Shown: positions 1 to 7,265 of the stretch, piece after piece
Position numbering within the stretch: the first letter of the stretch is position 1
Layout of the letters: each line of letters begins with the position of its first letter
Assembly (NCBI RefSeq): GCF_016908595.1
Contig: NZ_JAFBEC010000009.1
Span: forward strand, 62,001 to 126,000
Length of the DNA stretch: 64,000 nucleotides
Direction: 5' to 3'
Origin: Geomicrobium sediminis
GTDB taxonomy: Bacteria; Bacillota; Bacilli; Bacillales; Marinococcaceae
The notes under the pieces: generated by a model
What the model was told of the DNA's origin: nothing
What the model saw: only the letters and a program-made list of their open reading frames with translations
Database searches by the model: none
Program-made: the position numbers and the translations under genes

Positions 1-2
1 AC

Positions 3-131
3 ATGGACGACGTAGGGCGCATTGTCAAAGACGCTACGGATGTGATGAGGGATAAGGATGCACCGAAGCACATTGTGTGGGAGAGGGATTTGTGGTTAAC
101 GAGACGAGCGAGACGTGAGGAGGCGGAGTGA
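3..131 (+). CDS. C-terminal end of an unidentified phage protein (partial)
   Basis: The frame is open from the left edge to a TGA at 129-131 and encodes 42 residues rich in Arg, Asp and Glu, ending in EEAE. The true start lies outside the window, although an ATG happens to sit at position 3. The stop overlaps the next gene and the two are joined by a strong ribosome binding site (GAGGAGG, 117-123). I do not recognise the family. Confidence 0.45.
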   Translation: MDDVGRIVKDATDVMRDKDAPKHIVWERDLWLTRRARREEAE

Positions 132-502
132 TGGAAATTAAAACACCAGTGTTGACGAAGGAACAGGCGGATATGGTGGAAAGAATAAAAGAGGAAAAAG
201 ATATAAATTATGCTCTAGAACGTCATGCAGACGAGACGAGATCGTGGACGAGCTTTAACGTCGGTCTGAATGCTCTAAGAATCGATGAACTTGCAATTGC
301 TTTAATACACGGATACGAGGTCGAGCAGACGGCGGAAGAACGGTTAGCAGAATACTACAAGGAGTACAAAGGAATTATTGAAAGTCCCATCTACAATCTT
401 CAAGACAAGATATTTGCTGGTGGAGTCGTCTCTGCAATTAACGCCATGTTGAATATTGAGAGTAGATCAATCCAAGGTATCAACAAGGAGGCGAATGAGT
501 GA
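131..502 (+). CDS. small phage protein, possibly DUF1642-like
   Basis: A 123-residue, mostly helical, acidic protein. ATG 131 is preferred over GTG 128 because it sits 7 bases after GAGGAGG. The central stretch with ALIHGYEVE resembles DUF1642 proteins of Firmicute phages, which are of unknown function; this is a weak call from memory. It overlaps the next gene by 4 bases, as expected in a phage early operon. Confidence 0.55.
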   Translation: MEIKTPVLTKEQADMVERIKEEKDINYALERHADETRSWTSFNVGLNALRIDELAIALIHGYEVEQTAEERLAEYYKEYKGIIESPIYNLQDKIFAGGVVSAINAMLNIESRSIQGINKEANE

Positions 503-657
503 GGGGCGGTAAGTTACTGGAGCTAATGGATAAATACTCAGAATGCCCAGAGTGTGGAAATACCAATCTTGGAAATGGTGAAGGTGAGCTAATAGTTACA
601 GGCACTAGCTATCACCGATCATGCAAGTGCGGATGGGTTGTAAGGTATGAGTCATAA
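499..657 (+). CDS. DUF3797-like zinc-ribbon peptide
   Basis: A 52-residue GTG-start gene overlapping the previous stop (GTGA). It carries two cysteine pairs, CPECGN and CKCGW, about 27 residues apart. The first includes the CGN signature that I recall for DUF3797, a roughly 50-residue phage and bacterial family with no known function. The cysteines probably bind one zinc ion. Confidence 0.6.
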   Translation: MRGGKLLELMDKYSECPECGNTNLGNGEGELIVTGTSYHRSCKCGWVVRYES

Positions 658-669
658 GGAGGCAAATAA

Positions 670-792
670 ATGAACGAAATCTTAGAATGTCACAACTGTG
701 GTCGTCCGTTAAAGGATGCTAAGAGTCGAGAGCGTGGCTATGGTCCAAAGTGTTGGCAGAAGTTGAAGGAGAAGTCAGAGGAGGCGGAGTGA
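670..792 (+). CDS. DUF6011-like zinc-finger peptide
   Basis: A 40-residue protein starting at ATG 670 after an AGGAGG site. It contains C-x2-CGRPLKDAKS followed by GYGPKCW, the layout of DUF6011 phage proteins, which are believed to hold one zinc ion. Its stop directly abuts the next GTG start. Function unknown. Confidence 0.6.
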   Translation: MNEILECHNCGRPLKDAKSRERGYGPKCWQKLKEKSEEAE

Positions 793-1095
793 GTGAAGGT
801 TTTTAAAATGAATGATTATGACTGGGTTGCAGCAGAAAACGAAAAACAAGCAAAAGAGCATTATGAATTTGAAACTGGCTTTAGTGATATTGAAATCGAA
901 GAAGATTTTGAAGGTGAAGTAAGTCTTGATGAAACGATGTTAATTAGCGTTGATGATTTACCCAATGAAGTACAAAAAAAAGCGTTGGTAATGGAGCGAA
1001 TTCATGGGGTGCTGTGGGTGAGAAAGTCGTTTTCTTGGATGATTGAGCAAGATAAAATAACAAAACCTTGCATCATTGCTTCAACTGAATGTTAG
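793..1095 (+). CDS. conserved hypothetical phage protein
   Basis: A 100-residue acidic protein starting with GTG directly after the preceding TGA. The N-terminal stretch (MNDYDWVAAENEKQA) resembles a group of uncharacterised Clostridium and Bacillus phage proteins that I know only from general recall. No catalytic motif is visible. It lies in the middle of the early small-gene cluster. Confidence 0.55.
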   Translation: MKVFKMNDYDWVAAENEKQAKEHYEFETGFSDIEIEEDFEGEVSLDETMLISVDDLPNEVQKKALVMERIHGVLWVRKSFSWMIEQDKITKPCIIASTEC

Positions 1096-1108
1096 GAGGC
1101 GAAGGGCG

Positions 1109-1246
1109 ATGAGTGACAAAGATCGGACAACGGCAAAAGCGTTATTAGCTTGGGGATTAGGGTTTGTTGCCGAGCAAGAAGAAAGGGATGAACGCATTGT
1201 TGAAGAGCGTCAAGAGCAAGAGAAAGGAGCGAAGGGTGATGAGTGA
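1109..1246 (+). CDS. small charged phage protein
   Basis: A 45-residue ORF with ATG 1109, preceded by AGGAGG at 1094-1099. The N-terminal half could form an amphipathic helix and the C-terminal half is a run of Glu, Arg and Gln. Its stop overlaps the next gene's start. No family recognised; support is the ribosome binding site and tight packing. Confidence 0.45.
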   Translation: MSDKDRTTAKALLAWGLGFVAEQEERDERIVEERQEQEKGAKGDE

Positions 1247-1463
1247 TGAGAAGCGAGGATTGTACGGAAAGTATCACATTATACGAGCTGACGGAAAGCC
1301 GTTGAAGCAGGATTTTAAGTTTGTGCTATCCCCTGAGAACGATCCTGCTGGATTAGAAGCTCTTAAAACCTATCAAAGAGAAACGACTAACATGCAACTT
1401 TCGAAGGATTTAAAGCTTATGATTCAAGTTATTGAGCAAGAGAAGGGAGGCGAAGGGCGATGA
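1239..1463 (+). CDS. small phage protein of the GKY-x-I-x-KADG type
   Basis: A 74-residue protein. ATG 1239 is chosen because it follows an AAAGGAG site and because homologs I recall start just before the GKYHIIRADGKP-like segment. That small family (GKY..., ADG..., FVL...) is widespread in phages and uncharacterised. It ends in a 4-base overlap with the YopX-like gene. Confidence 0.6.
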   Translation: MSDEKRGLYGKYHIIRADGKPLKQDFKFVLSPENDPAGLEALKTYQRETTNMQLSKDLKLMIQVIEQEKGGEGR

Positions 1464-1837
1464 GTAGGGAGATTAAGTTTGAGTTTTGGGATACAGATTT
1501 CAACGAGATGATACCTGCCGATGAATTAACGGCAATCGGAATTGGCAATGCGCTAACAGATAAAAAAAGATATATTCCTAGACAATACACTGGACTCAAA
1601 GACAAACACGAGACGAACATTTACGAGGGGGACATTATTGAGTTTAACGACTGTTCCTACGACAGAACAGGTGGAAACAGGGGCGATCAAATACTAAGGG
1701 GTCCAGTCGTTTATACTGGTGCAGCGTTTTGGTGTGAGGGCATCCTCCTTATTGATGTCGAATGCAATGATGAAGAGCTTGAAATTATCGGCAACATCTA
1801 TGAAAACAAGGAATTACTGGAGGAAAGCACAACATGA
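1460..1837 (+). CDS. yopX: YopX family phage protein
   Basis: A 125-residue protein with the typical YopX layout: N-terminal REIKFEFWD, central QYTGLKDK-x-TNIYEGDIIE, and C-terminal EIIGNIYENKELL. YopX proteins occur in Firmicute phages and SP-beta; their role is unknown. The gene overlaps its neighbours by 4 bases at each end, so it is co-translated in the early operon. Confidence 0.85.
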   Translation: MSREIKFEFWDTDFNEMIPADELTAIGIGNALTDKKRYIPRQYTGLKDKHETNIYEGDIIEFNDCSYDRTGGNRGDQILRGPVVYTGAAFWCEGILLIDVECNDEELEIIGNIYENKELLEESTT

Positions 1838-2172
1838 CGTACTGCAAGAAGCTAGAGGTATCAGCAGCAATAACACGGGGTGAACGAACATTAGCCACAG
1901 CTAAAAACTACCCCGTTGATCCATGCAACGGCAACTGTGAGATTAACAACTCGTGCGTAAAGACGATACACGCAGAGGTTGCAGCATTGATGAAATGTGC
2001 TAGGCACGGAATAGCGACAGAGGGCGCAGAGATTTGGGTGAGCCACAAGCCATGTGCCGAGTGTACAAAAGCAATCAAGTTTGCAGGGATCACCAAGGTT
2101 TATTACAGGCACGACTATCCGCATAAGTATGACAACAATTTTAGCGAGGGATTGGAGCTGGTGAAGGCGTGA
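1834..2172 (+). CDS. deoxycytidylate/cytidine deaminase family protein
   Basis: A 112-residue zinc-dependent deaminase. The HAE motif at residues 46-48 supplies the zinc-binding His and the proton-shuttling Glu, and PCAEC at about 73-77 supplies the two zinc-binding Cys. The family converts dCMP (or a related cytosine nucleotide) to the uracil form. It precedes a dUTPase, so the pair would push pyrimidines towards dUMP for thymidylate synthesis while keeping dUTP low. It is short for the family and lacks an obvious allosteric extension. Confidence 0.85.
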   Translation: MTYCKKLEVSAAITRGERTLATAKNYPVDPCNGNCEINNSCVKTIHAEVAALMKCARHGIATEGAEIWVSHKPCAECTKAIKFAGITKVYYRHDYPHKYDNNFSEGLELVKA

Positions 2173-2813
2173 ACCTACAGAAACTATTTGAAACTCAGAA
2201 ACAGTTAGATGAACGGATTATCAAGGAGAAAGGGTTGGAAGCCGAGGACTTGACTCTGAAACGTGTGAGAGCGCTGTTGACAGAGTTGGGGGAGCTATCC
2301 AATGAGGAACCGAGCTTTAAGTTTTGGAGTGAGGATCGGGAGCCGAGGACAAAACTTAGAGTTGAATGCACAACTTGCATCGGTACAGGAGATATAAATG
2401 CAGAGTCCAACATGCAGCAAATGTTAGAAGGTCAGTCAGGAGTTCCTTATGAAGAATGTGATCATTGTGATGGTACTGGAACAGAAAGATACAAAAACCC
2501 ACTCCTAGAAGAGTACGTCGATTGTTTGCATTTCATCCTCTCAATCGGTTTAAACAACGGATATTACGACGTGCATAAAGATTATGTGATGACATTAAAT
2601 CCAATGTTCAGACAGAGCGTTGATCACTCAATAATTCAATTGATGCAAACAGATTGGGAGTATTACACCACTACTATTGAGGGTGATTACAAGGATGGTT
2701 TTGAAGTGTTTCTGGGACTCGGAAGCATGCTCGGATTTACCACAGAACAAGTCGAACAAGCCTACTACGCTAAAAACAAAATCAATCACGATCGACAAGC
2801 CAACGGTTACTAG
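2169..2813 (+). CDS. dimeric dUTP diphosphatase (dUTPase_2) with inserted zinc knuckles
   Basis: A 214-residue all-alpha NTP pyrophosphohydrolase that would hydrolyse dUTP to dUMP. Family motifs are LLTELGEL-x-NE followed by FKFW, and EEYVDCLHFILSIGL. Between these helices, at residues 67-104, are two CxxCxGxG modules (CTTCIGTG and CDHCDGTG) like the DnaJ zinc-binding repeats, which probably coordinate one zinc. The GTG start overlaps the deaminase stop by 4 bases. Core assignment is firm; the role of the insertion is unknown. Confidence 0.82.
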   Translation: MNLQKLFETQKQLDERIIKEKGLEAEDLTLKRVRALLTELGELSNEEPSFKFWSEDREPRTKLRVECTTCIGTGDINAESNMQQMLEGQSGVPYEECDHCDGTGTERYKNPLLEEYVDCLHFILSIGLNNGYYDVHKDYVMTLNPMFRQSVDHSIIQLMQTDWEYYTTTIEGDYKDGFEVFLGLGSMLGFTTEQVEQAYYAKNKINHDRQANGY

Positions 2814-2822
2814 GAGGGGCGC

Positions 2823-3266
2823 ATGACACAACTAGAGGTTAAACAGGATATTTCATTCACCATCTACGGCGAACCAGTGGCACAAGGCAGACCGAGAGCA
2901 GGGCGGGATCGCAAGGGCAATGTACAGATGTACGATCCTCTAAAAAGCCGAGATTATAAGCAATACGTCAAGTTGGCAGCAGCTGAGCATAGACCAAGTA
3001 AGTTGCTAAGTGGCGAGCTAGAGCTAGTGGTGGATGTGTACAGGCAGATACCGAAAAGCCTAGCAAAATACAAGCGGGCACTAGCAATTGAGGGCAAGCT
3101 CAGACCGATTACCAAGCCTGACGTTGATAATTACGTCAAGGGCATCAAGGATGGGCTTTCAGGGATCATTTGGGAGGACGACAAACAAGTTGTCGATTTG
3201 ACGGTACGTAAGTGGTACAGCGACGAGCCGAGGGTTGAGGTTCAAGTTAAGGAGGTTGGGCAGTGA
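2823..3266 (+). CDS. rusA: RusA-type Holliday junction resolvase
   Basis: A 147-residue endonuclease of the RusA family, which resolves branched DNA during phage replication and recombination. The diagnostic KPDVDN motif lies at about residues 98-103 and is followed by GIIWEDDKQV, giving the conserved aspartates. The N-terminus (GEPVAQGRPRAGR) is also typical. ATG 2823 follows AGGAGGGGCGC. It overlaps the next gene by 4 bases. Confidence 0.92.
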   Translation: MTQLEVKQDISFTIYGEPVAQGRPRAGRDRKGNVQMYDPLKSRDYKQYVKLAAAEHRPSKLLSGELELVVDVYRQIPKSLAKYKRALAIEGKLRPITKPDVDNYVKGIKDGLSGIIWEDDKQVVDLTVRKWYSDEPRVEVQVKEVGQ

Positions 3267-3508
3267 GTGATGATCAAATGTTAAGAGAAGTGCTCGAAAG
3301 GCGGAGACAATGGGGAAAGACAAGAGACAGTGATTTTGATTGGTTCGTTGAACGAGCTGAGAAAGCGGAACGTTATGAGAAAGCACTTATCAAAGCAAAA
3401 GACGCATTACAGGATATTGTAACCGAATTGCGTCCTAGTGACGGTGAAGATGAGTTTTTGGGGGAAGCGATAGACACAATCATAGACGTATTGGAGGAAT
3501 CTGAATGA
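3263..3508 (+). CDS. hypothetical phage protein
   Basis: An 81-residue acidic, predicted mostly helical protein starting with GTG (overlapping the rusA stop). It contains a likely coiled coil around residues 28-50. No known family recognised. Confidence 0.5.
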   Translation: MSDDQMLREVLERRRQWGKTRDSDFDWFVERAEKAERYEKALIKAKDALQDIVTELRPSDGEDEFLGEAIDTIIDVLEESE

Positions 3509-3624
3509 AAACAATGACGAAGAGTGAGCAGATCAAGTGGCAGCGTAAGGTGATTCGTGAGGAGATCCAAGAAGAAGAGGTCAACAAACGTGCTAGAGAA
3601 ATTGCGGAGAGGGTTTTAGGGTAA
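3505..3624 (+). CDS. short basic/acidic phage peptide
   Basis: A 39-residue ORF beginning at ATG 3505, overlapping the previous stop by 4 bases and preceded by GGAGGA. It is highly charged and likely one helix. No family recognised; kept because of coupling and ribosome binding site. Confidence 0.45.
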   Translation: MKTMTKSEQIKWQRKVIREEIQEEEVNKRAREIAERVLG

Positions 3625-3648
3625 AGGTTATCAAAGGAGGTGACCAAA

Positions 3649-3738
3649 ATGGATATTATATGGCTACCTATTCTCATAGCAATGCTGTTACCATTCATTG
3701 TTGCATTTATAATATATGCAGAGAAAACAAAGAAATAA
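3649..3738 (+). CDS. 29-residue single-pass membrane peptide
   Basis: ATG 3649 is preceded by a near-perfect AAAGGAGGTGA site (3634-3644). The peptide is almost entirely one hydrophobic helix (residues 2-23) followed by a charged tail EKTKK. Such micropeptides are common in phage early regions and may act on the host membrane; that is inference. Confidence 0.5.
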   Translation: MDIIWLPILIAMLLPFIVAFIIYAEKTKK

Positions 3739-3808
3739 AAAAAATAAAAAGACCCCTTGCGGAGTCTGTACCCACAGAGAGTATACCACATACACGGGAG
3801 GGGTCGCA

Positions 3809-3976
3809 TTGAGTAAAACGGCGGAGATTGATTTGAGCAAAGATGCGGTGTTGATTATAAAAGGCGGGCAAATTACACAGGTAGAGAAGCCAGTCACGGG
3901 GTTTGGAGAGCAAGTTATTACATGGCAGGATCACAAGCTGGTGCATAAAAAGGTGTCGGCGACAGAACGATTATAA
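3809..3976 (+). CDS. xtrA: XtrA-like phage protein
   Basis: A 55-residue protein whose core (EIDLSKDAVLIIKGGQI, then ITWQDHK) matches the PBSX XtrA family as I recall it. TTG 3809 is chosen because it follows GGGAGGGG and matches the usual N-terminus; the open frame extends further upstream without a ribosome binding site. In PBSX, xtrA sits just before the late-gene regulator xpf, as here. Function unknown. Confidence 0.7.
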   Translation: MSKTAEIDLSKDAVLIIKGGQITQVEKPVTGFGEQVITWQDHKLVHKKVSATERL

Positions 3977-3997
3977 GTAGCTTATCGGAAAAACCGA

Positions 3998-4045
3998 GAG
4001 CGCTAATTGATACAGCAATAGCTGTGTTGGTTGGTGCTCTTTTTT
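3998..4045 (+). terminator. forked hairpin with U-tract between xtrA and the next small gene
   Basis: GAGCGC (3998-4003) pairs with GTGCTC (4034-4039), and an inner hairpin ACAGC/GCTGT lies at 4012-4025. A run of six T follows at 4040-4045. It fits a Rho-independent terminator or attenuator upstream of the Xpf gene. Confidence 0.5.
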
Positions 4046-4060
4046 ATTGGGAGGGACGAG

Positions 4061-4195
4061 ATGACGGATAAGCAGACTAAGAAGAAGCCACAGAAACAAA
4101 AGGAAACGCACTCAGAAGCGTTTTGGGAGCAGATGATGGGGCAGAACAAGCAAACTCTGAAAAGAGGCAAAGGCGGAGCGTACAAAGGCAAATAA
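4061..4195 (+). CDS. small basic phage protein
   Basis: A 44-residue, Lys/Gln-rich protein starting at ATG 4061 after GGGAGG. The sequence around SEAFWEQMMG could form a short helix, and the rest is polar. It lies directly upstream of the sigma-like regulator. No family recognised. Confidence 0.5.
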   Translation: MTDKQTKKKPQKQKETHSEAFWEQMMGQNKQTLKRGKGGAYKGK

Positions 4196-4214
4196 GAGCA
4201 AAGGGGCGGGTTGT

Positions 4215-4736
4215 ATGTTGGATCTAGTGATCGAGTACAAGCAAAAGCGTAAAGAGTTGGTCAAGTATCGGGAGACATTGCAACGTAAACCTATGGAGAC
4301 TGATGGGGAGTGGACGCAGCTTAAAGCTGAGAAAAACGAGCATGAGATCATTGGCGGGATGATCCGAGACTTGGAGTATGCAATTGAGTGGATGGAGACG
4401 AGTAGACGACCAGGTGCAAAGCGAGATATTGAGCGACGATCCGTACACCAACGCACAATTTACATGGAGCCTAGCGCACTGGAGCGATTACGGCATAACA
4501 TGTCAGAGGACAAACAAATTAGCCAGGCAGACCATTTCCGTATCGACGACGCTTTATCTATGCTTACGGCTAGAGAGCGTGAGGTTTATGTAATGGTCAA
4601 GGCAGAGTTGCTCTCGTTGGAGCAGGCGGCACAATATTTGGGTGTTGGAAAAAGTACGGTGCAAAAACATTTAGATCGAGCTAGCGCTAAAGTCGAAAAT
4701 CAAATTTCTACGAGCCTATTCTCTTATGCAGGATAG
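4215..4736 (+). CDS. xpf: Xpf/ArpU-like sigma factor, late-gene activator
   Basis: A 173-residue sigma-like protein. Residues 50-80 contain LEYAIEWM followed by SRRPG and IERRS, the signature of the PBSX positive control factor Xpf. The C-terminus holds a sigma region 4-like helix-turn-helix (LTAREREVYVM...SLEQAAQYLGVGKSTVQKHL). In PBSX, Xpf drives transcription of the late operon, so this gene is the likely early-to-late switch for the genes that follow. A hairpin with U-tract overlaps its stop. Confidence 0.85.
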   Translation: MLDLVIEYKQKRKELVKYRETLQRKPMETDGEWTQLKAEKNEHEIIGGMIRDLEYAIEWMETSRRPGAKRDIERRSVHQRTIYMEPSALERLRHNMSEDKQISQADHFRIDDALSMLTAREREVYVMVKAELLSLEQAAQYLGVGKSTVQKHLDRASAKVENQISTSLFSYAG

Positions 4737-4744
4737 GTTTTTTT
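4715..4744 (+). terminator. Rho-independent terminator overlapping the xpf stop
   Basis: CCTAT (4715-4719) pairs with ATAGG (4733-4737), and seven T follow at 4738-4744. The stop codon lies in the hairpin. It separates the early operon from the next transcription units. Confidence 0.5.
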
Positions 4745-4816
4745 ATATTATTTTGTAATTTATAAATGAATTTTGGGGATAGTTGTTAATATACTAGAGT
4801 TATAGGGGGTGAAAAA

Positions 4817-5104
4817 ATGAAAAGTGATAAATTAAGATATGCAGTATTAAGAGAGATTGACGAAGGAAATACAGACCTTACAGAACGTAATCTATATGTG
4901 TCGCAGGAAGAGTTCGACAATGCAGTGAACTATCACACGAGAGAAGGAAATTTAATAGGGGTAAATCGTGGAGATGGTCGACCAATACTAGAAAAAATAG
5001 GACCACAACTTACAGCAAAAGGCGAAGACTATTTGAGTTATCATAGTGACTTTGCAAAGACATACAGAGGTATAAAAGAGATCAGGGAATGGTTTAAGCT
5101 GTAA
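4817..5104 (+). CDS. yjcQ: YjcQ family winged-helix protein
   Basis: A 95-residue protein matching the YjcQ family: KLRYAVLREI near the N-terminus, then the segment QEEFDNAVN and the C-terminal LTAKGEDYL. YjcQ proteins have a winged-helix fold, are common in Firmicute prophages and have no defined role; DNA binding is plausible. ATG 4817 follows AGGGGGTG. It is flanked by terminators and so appears to be its own unit. Confidence 0.8.
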   Translation: MKSDKLRYAVLREIDEGNTDLTERNLYVSQEEFDNAVNYHTREGNLIGVNRGDGRPILEKIGPQLTAKGEDYLSYHSDFAKTYRGIKEIREWFKL

Positions 5105-5150
5105 TTTTGTCGTACGGTTGCCACCTATGTATGAGAGAGCCATTCTTATT

Positions 5151-5186
5151 AAGCCATGACGAGGTTGGCGTTGTGGCTTTTTGATA
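5151..5186 (+). terminator. terminator after yjcQ
   Basis: AAGCCA...GAC pairs with GTT...TGGCTT (5151-5180), followed by a T-rich stretch. It isolates yjcQ from the downstream two-gene cargo. Confidence 0.55.
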
Positions 5187-5251
5187 TTTTTTGAAGAATT
5201 ATGCAGGACTTTTGAACCTACTGTCGAAAGAGTGGGCAGGGGGAGATAATA

Positions 5252-6232
5252 ATGAAAAAATATGTCAGATTTAATTATTTTGAACCAAAGCTAGTTCCTG
5301 CAGAGGTCAACGTTTTAGAAGAGTACGGCGAAGAAATAAATCAATATCCTGCAGAATCATGGGATATGCAACCATTACTGAACTATTTTATCCAACAAAG
5401 AGAGTTTTTCAATCCAAATGTAGAGTTAGGTACTGAATATTCAGAGATAGAAAAGGATTCTCTGGATTATGACGACAGAAGAAATATTTATACATTTCAG
5501 TTGTCAAAATTACGAGAAACAAATATTCCTTCAAAGAAAAGATTTGGGGAAATTAAAGAGAATATCTTGATCAATCGCGATGAATACATTGGTGAATTTA
5601 ATTCTTTCATATATGATAATGAGTATAGTTCATTAGTGATGCAATCTAACTTGTATGGACTTACAGTTAAACAAGCAGAACATGTATTAACTAATCTTAG
5701 GTTTTCTTATTTAGACAGGATTGGTGAAACTGAACAAAATCCACTTGTTGTAAAATTAAATCCATTAATTGATTACTCGAAAGTTGATCGAGTTACTGAC
5801 GCAGATTACTATAAGAAAATAAAATTAAGAGCCTCGGATGTTTTATTGAATGCTAATCAAGACGATCAAACGTTGTTGACTGATGCAGCTAGACTTTTAA
5901 ATCAATATTCTGGCGTGAATATAGAAGTTGCTGTATCACTAGGTAGAGCAGAAAAAACAGCCTCTCTAGATCAAGAGAATGTGCGGGAAGTTATTAATCA
6001 ATATTTACAGTTACAGGGTGAAAGACCACATTTTGAAATAACTTCTTCTTACAATGAAGATACTGATAACGAAACTATTAATTTAATAGAGCCAAGAATG
6101 ACTGATAGAATATCTATCGAAATACAGCCAAGGGTTACAGTCGGTCATCAATATTTATCTGATAAATTCATAGAAGATATATATGACCAAAGAAGACCTG
6201 ATGTTAGAAGAGTGATGGTACCGTTACAATAA
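5252..6232 (+). CDS. uncharacterised soluble cargo protein (two-gene module, gene 1)
   Basis: A 326-residue acidic, apparently cytosolic protein with no signal peptide or membrane segment. I do not recognise a domain. Two parts can be seen: an N-terminal half (VRFNYFEPKL...) and a C-terminal half from about residue 185 with repeated short beta-type segments. The DNA is visibly richer in A and T than the flanking virion genes. It follows a GGGGGAG site, is bracketed by terminators and is followed 16 bases later by a membrane-protein gene. Its place between the late regulator and terminase is where phages carry accessory genes; defence or exclusion is an inference. Confidence 0.55.
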   Translation: MKKYVRFNYFEPKLVPAEVNVLEEYGEEINQYPAESWDMQPLLNYFIQQREFFNPNVELGTEYSEIEKDSLDYDDRRNIYTFQLSKLRETNIPSKKRFGEIKENILINRDEYIGEFNSFIYDNEYSSLVMQSNLYGLTVKQAEHVLTNLRFSYLDRIGETEQNPLVVKLNPLIDYSKVDRVTDADYYKKIKLRASDVLLNANQDDQTLLTDAARLLNQYSGVNIEVAVSLGRAEKTASLDQENVREVINQYLQLQGERPHFEITSSYNEDTDNETINLIEPRMTDRISIEIQPRVTVGHQYLSDKFIEDIYDQRRPDVRRVMVPLQ

Positions 6233-6248
6233 AAAGGGGAGGGTTTAA

Positions 6249-6749
6249 GTGAGTCAATACAAACTTGCATTTCACGAGAAAATTGAGAGGTTTTGGGAAA
6301 AATATCAGGTTTGGATTTGCTTAATTTTTGCCCTTCTATCAGCTGTTCTTTATTATTTCAGTCTTCTTCAGGATATACGCGGGACTCTAGGTGATGTCAT
6401 AACTTTCTCTTCAATTGTTATAGGCATTAATGGTGTATTTTTGACTCTTGTTATTACTTTGAAAGAGAGCATAGCTTTTGAGAGGCTTTCATTTCTTATG
6501 CCGAAATTTCAAGAGAGGTTATACAAAGCACTTCGAGATCTGATTTTATATGGTTTAGCTTTAGTAACACTTTCTGTGATAATTAGTCTCCTGCCTAGTT
6601 CTCCTAGCAGGTATTTATCAGCTATGGGAGTGAGTGTATGGTTTTTCTTCTTTTGGAAAGTTAGTATAGGGTCATTTTATACAGTCAAGTTAGTGACAGA
6701 TATAGTTGTAAAAAGTATGAATACACCAGTCAGGAAAAAAAGGAAATAA
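6249..6749 (+). CDS. four-helix membrane protein (two-gene module, gene 2)
   Basis: A 166-residue protein with four predicted membrane helices at about residues 21-41, 49-71, 96-115 and 121-143. A charged loop of about 25 residues separates helices 2 and 3, and the tail is basic (RKKRK). GTG 6249 follows AAAAGGGGAGGG. Close linkage to the soluble upstream gene suggests a sensor/effector pair. I cannot assign a family; holin is unlikely because a separate lysis cassette exists at 28-29 kb. Confidence 0.6.
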   Translation: MSQYKLAFHEKIERFWEKYQVWICLIFALLSAVLYYFSLLQDIRGTLGDVITFSSIVIGINGVFLTLVITLKESIAFERLSFLMPKFQERLYKALRDLILYGLALVTLSVIISLLPSSPSRYLSAMGVSVWFFFFWKVSIGSFYTVKLVTDIVVKSMNTPVRKKRK

Positions 6750-6763
6750 TATTCATTTTTACC

Positions 6764-6786
6764 AGCACCCACTCGGGTGCTTTTTT
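6764..6786 (+). terminator. strong terminator closing the cargo module
   Basis: AGCACCC (6764-6770) and GGGTGCT (6775-6781) form a perfect 7-bp stem with loop ACTC, followed by TTTTT. This gives the cargo genes their own transcript end before terminase. Confidence 0.85.
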
Positions 6787-6833
6787 AATGCTTACATAAT
6801 ATCAAATTACAAGGAGGGAGCTGATATGTAATG

Positions 6834-7265
6834 AAAATGACTGAGAAGCAAAGGCGGTTTGCAGACTACTTTATTGAGTATGGCAATGCTCACAAAGCGG
6901 CGTTAGAGGCAGGATATAGTGAGACGTATGCAAGGACGGATTCACACACCTTACTAGAAAATCCTAGAATTAAGCCATATATAGATGAACGCCTGCAACA
7001 GCTTCAAAGTGAGAGGGTTGCTGATCAGCAGGAAATTATGGAGTTTTTAAGTTCAGTGATGCGAGGAAAAGTTACGGAACCTGTGCCTATCTTAAATGGT
7101 GACGGCTATCAAAAGGTTGTTGATTTAGTACCAGGAGTGAATGTTAGAAAAGCTGCGGCTGTTGATCTCGGCAAACGCTATGCTATGTGGACGGATAAGC
7201 AAGAGGTTTCTGTCGAAGGTGCTGTCCAGTTTGTTGATGATATAGGTGATGAGGATGGCGGTTAA
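6834..7265 (+). CDS. terminase small subunit
   Basis: About 143 residues of the terminase_2 family, which recognises the packaging site. The N-terminus MTEKQRRFADYFIEYGNAHKAALEAGYS is the typical helix-turn-helix region. ATG 6831 and ATG 6834 are both possible; the second gives the usual M-T-E-K-Q start. It overlaps the large subunit start by 11 bases. First gene of the packaging module. Confidence 0.88.
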   Translation, partial: KMTEKQRRFADYFIEYGNAHKAALEAGYSETYARTDSHTLLENPRIKPYIDERLQQLQSERVADQQEIMEFLSSVMRGKVTEPVPILNGDGYQKVVDLVPGVNVRKAAAVDLGKRYAMWTDKQEVSVEGAVQFVDDIGDEDGG

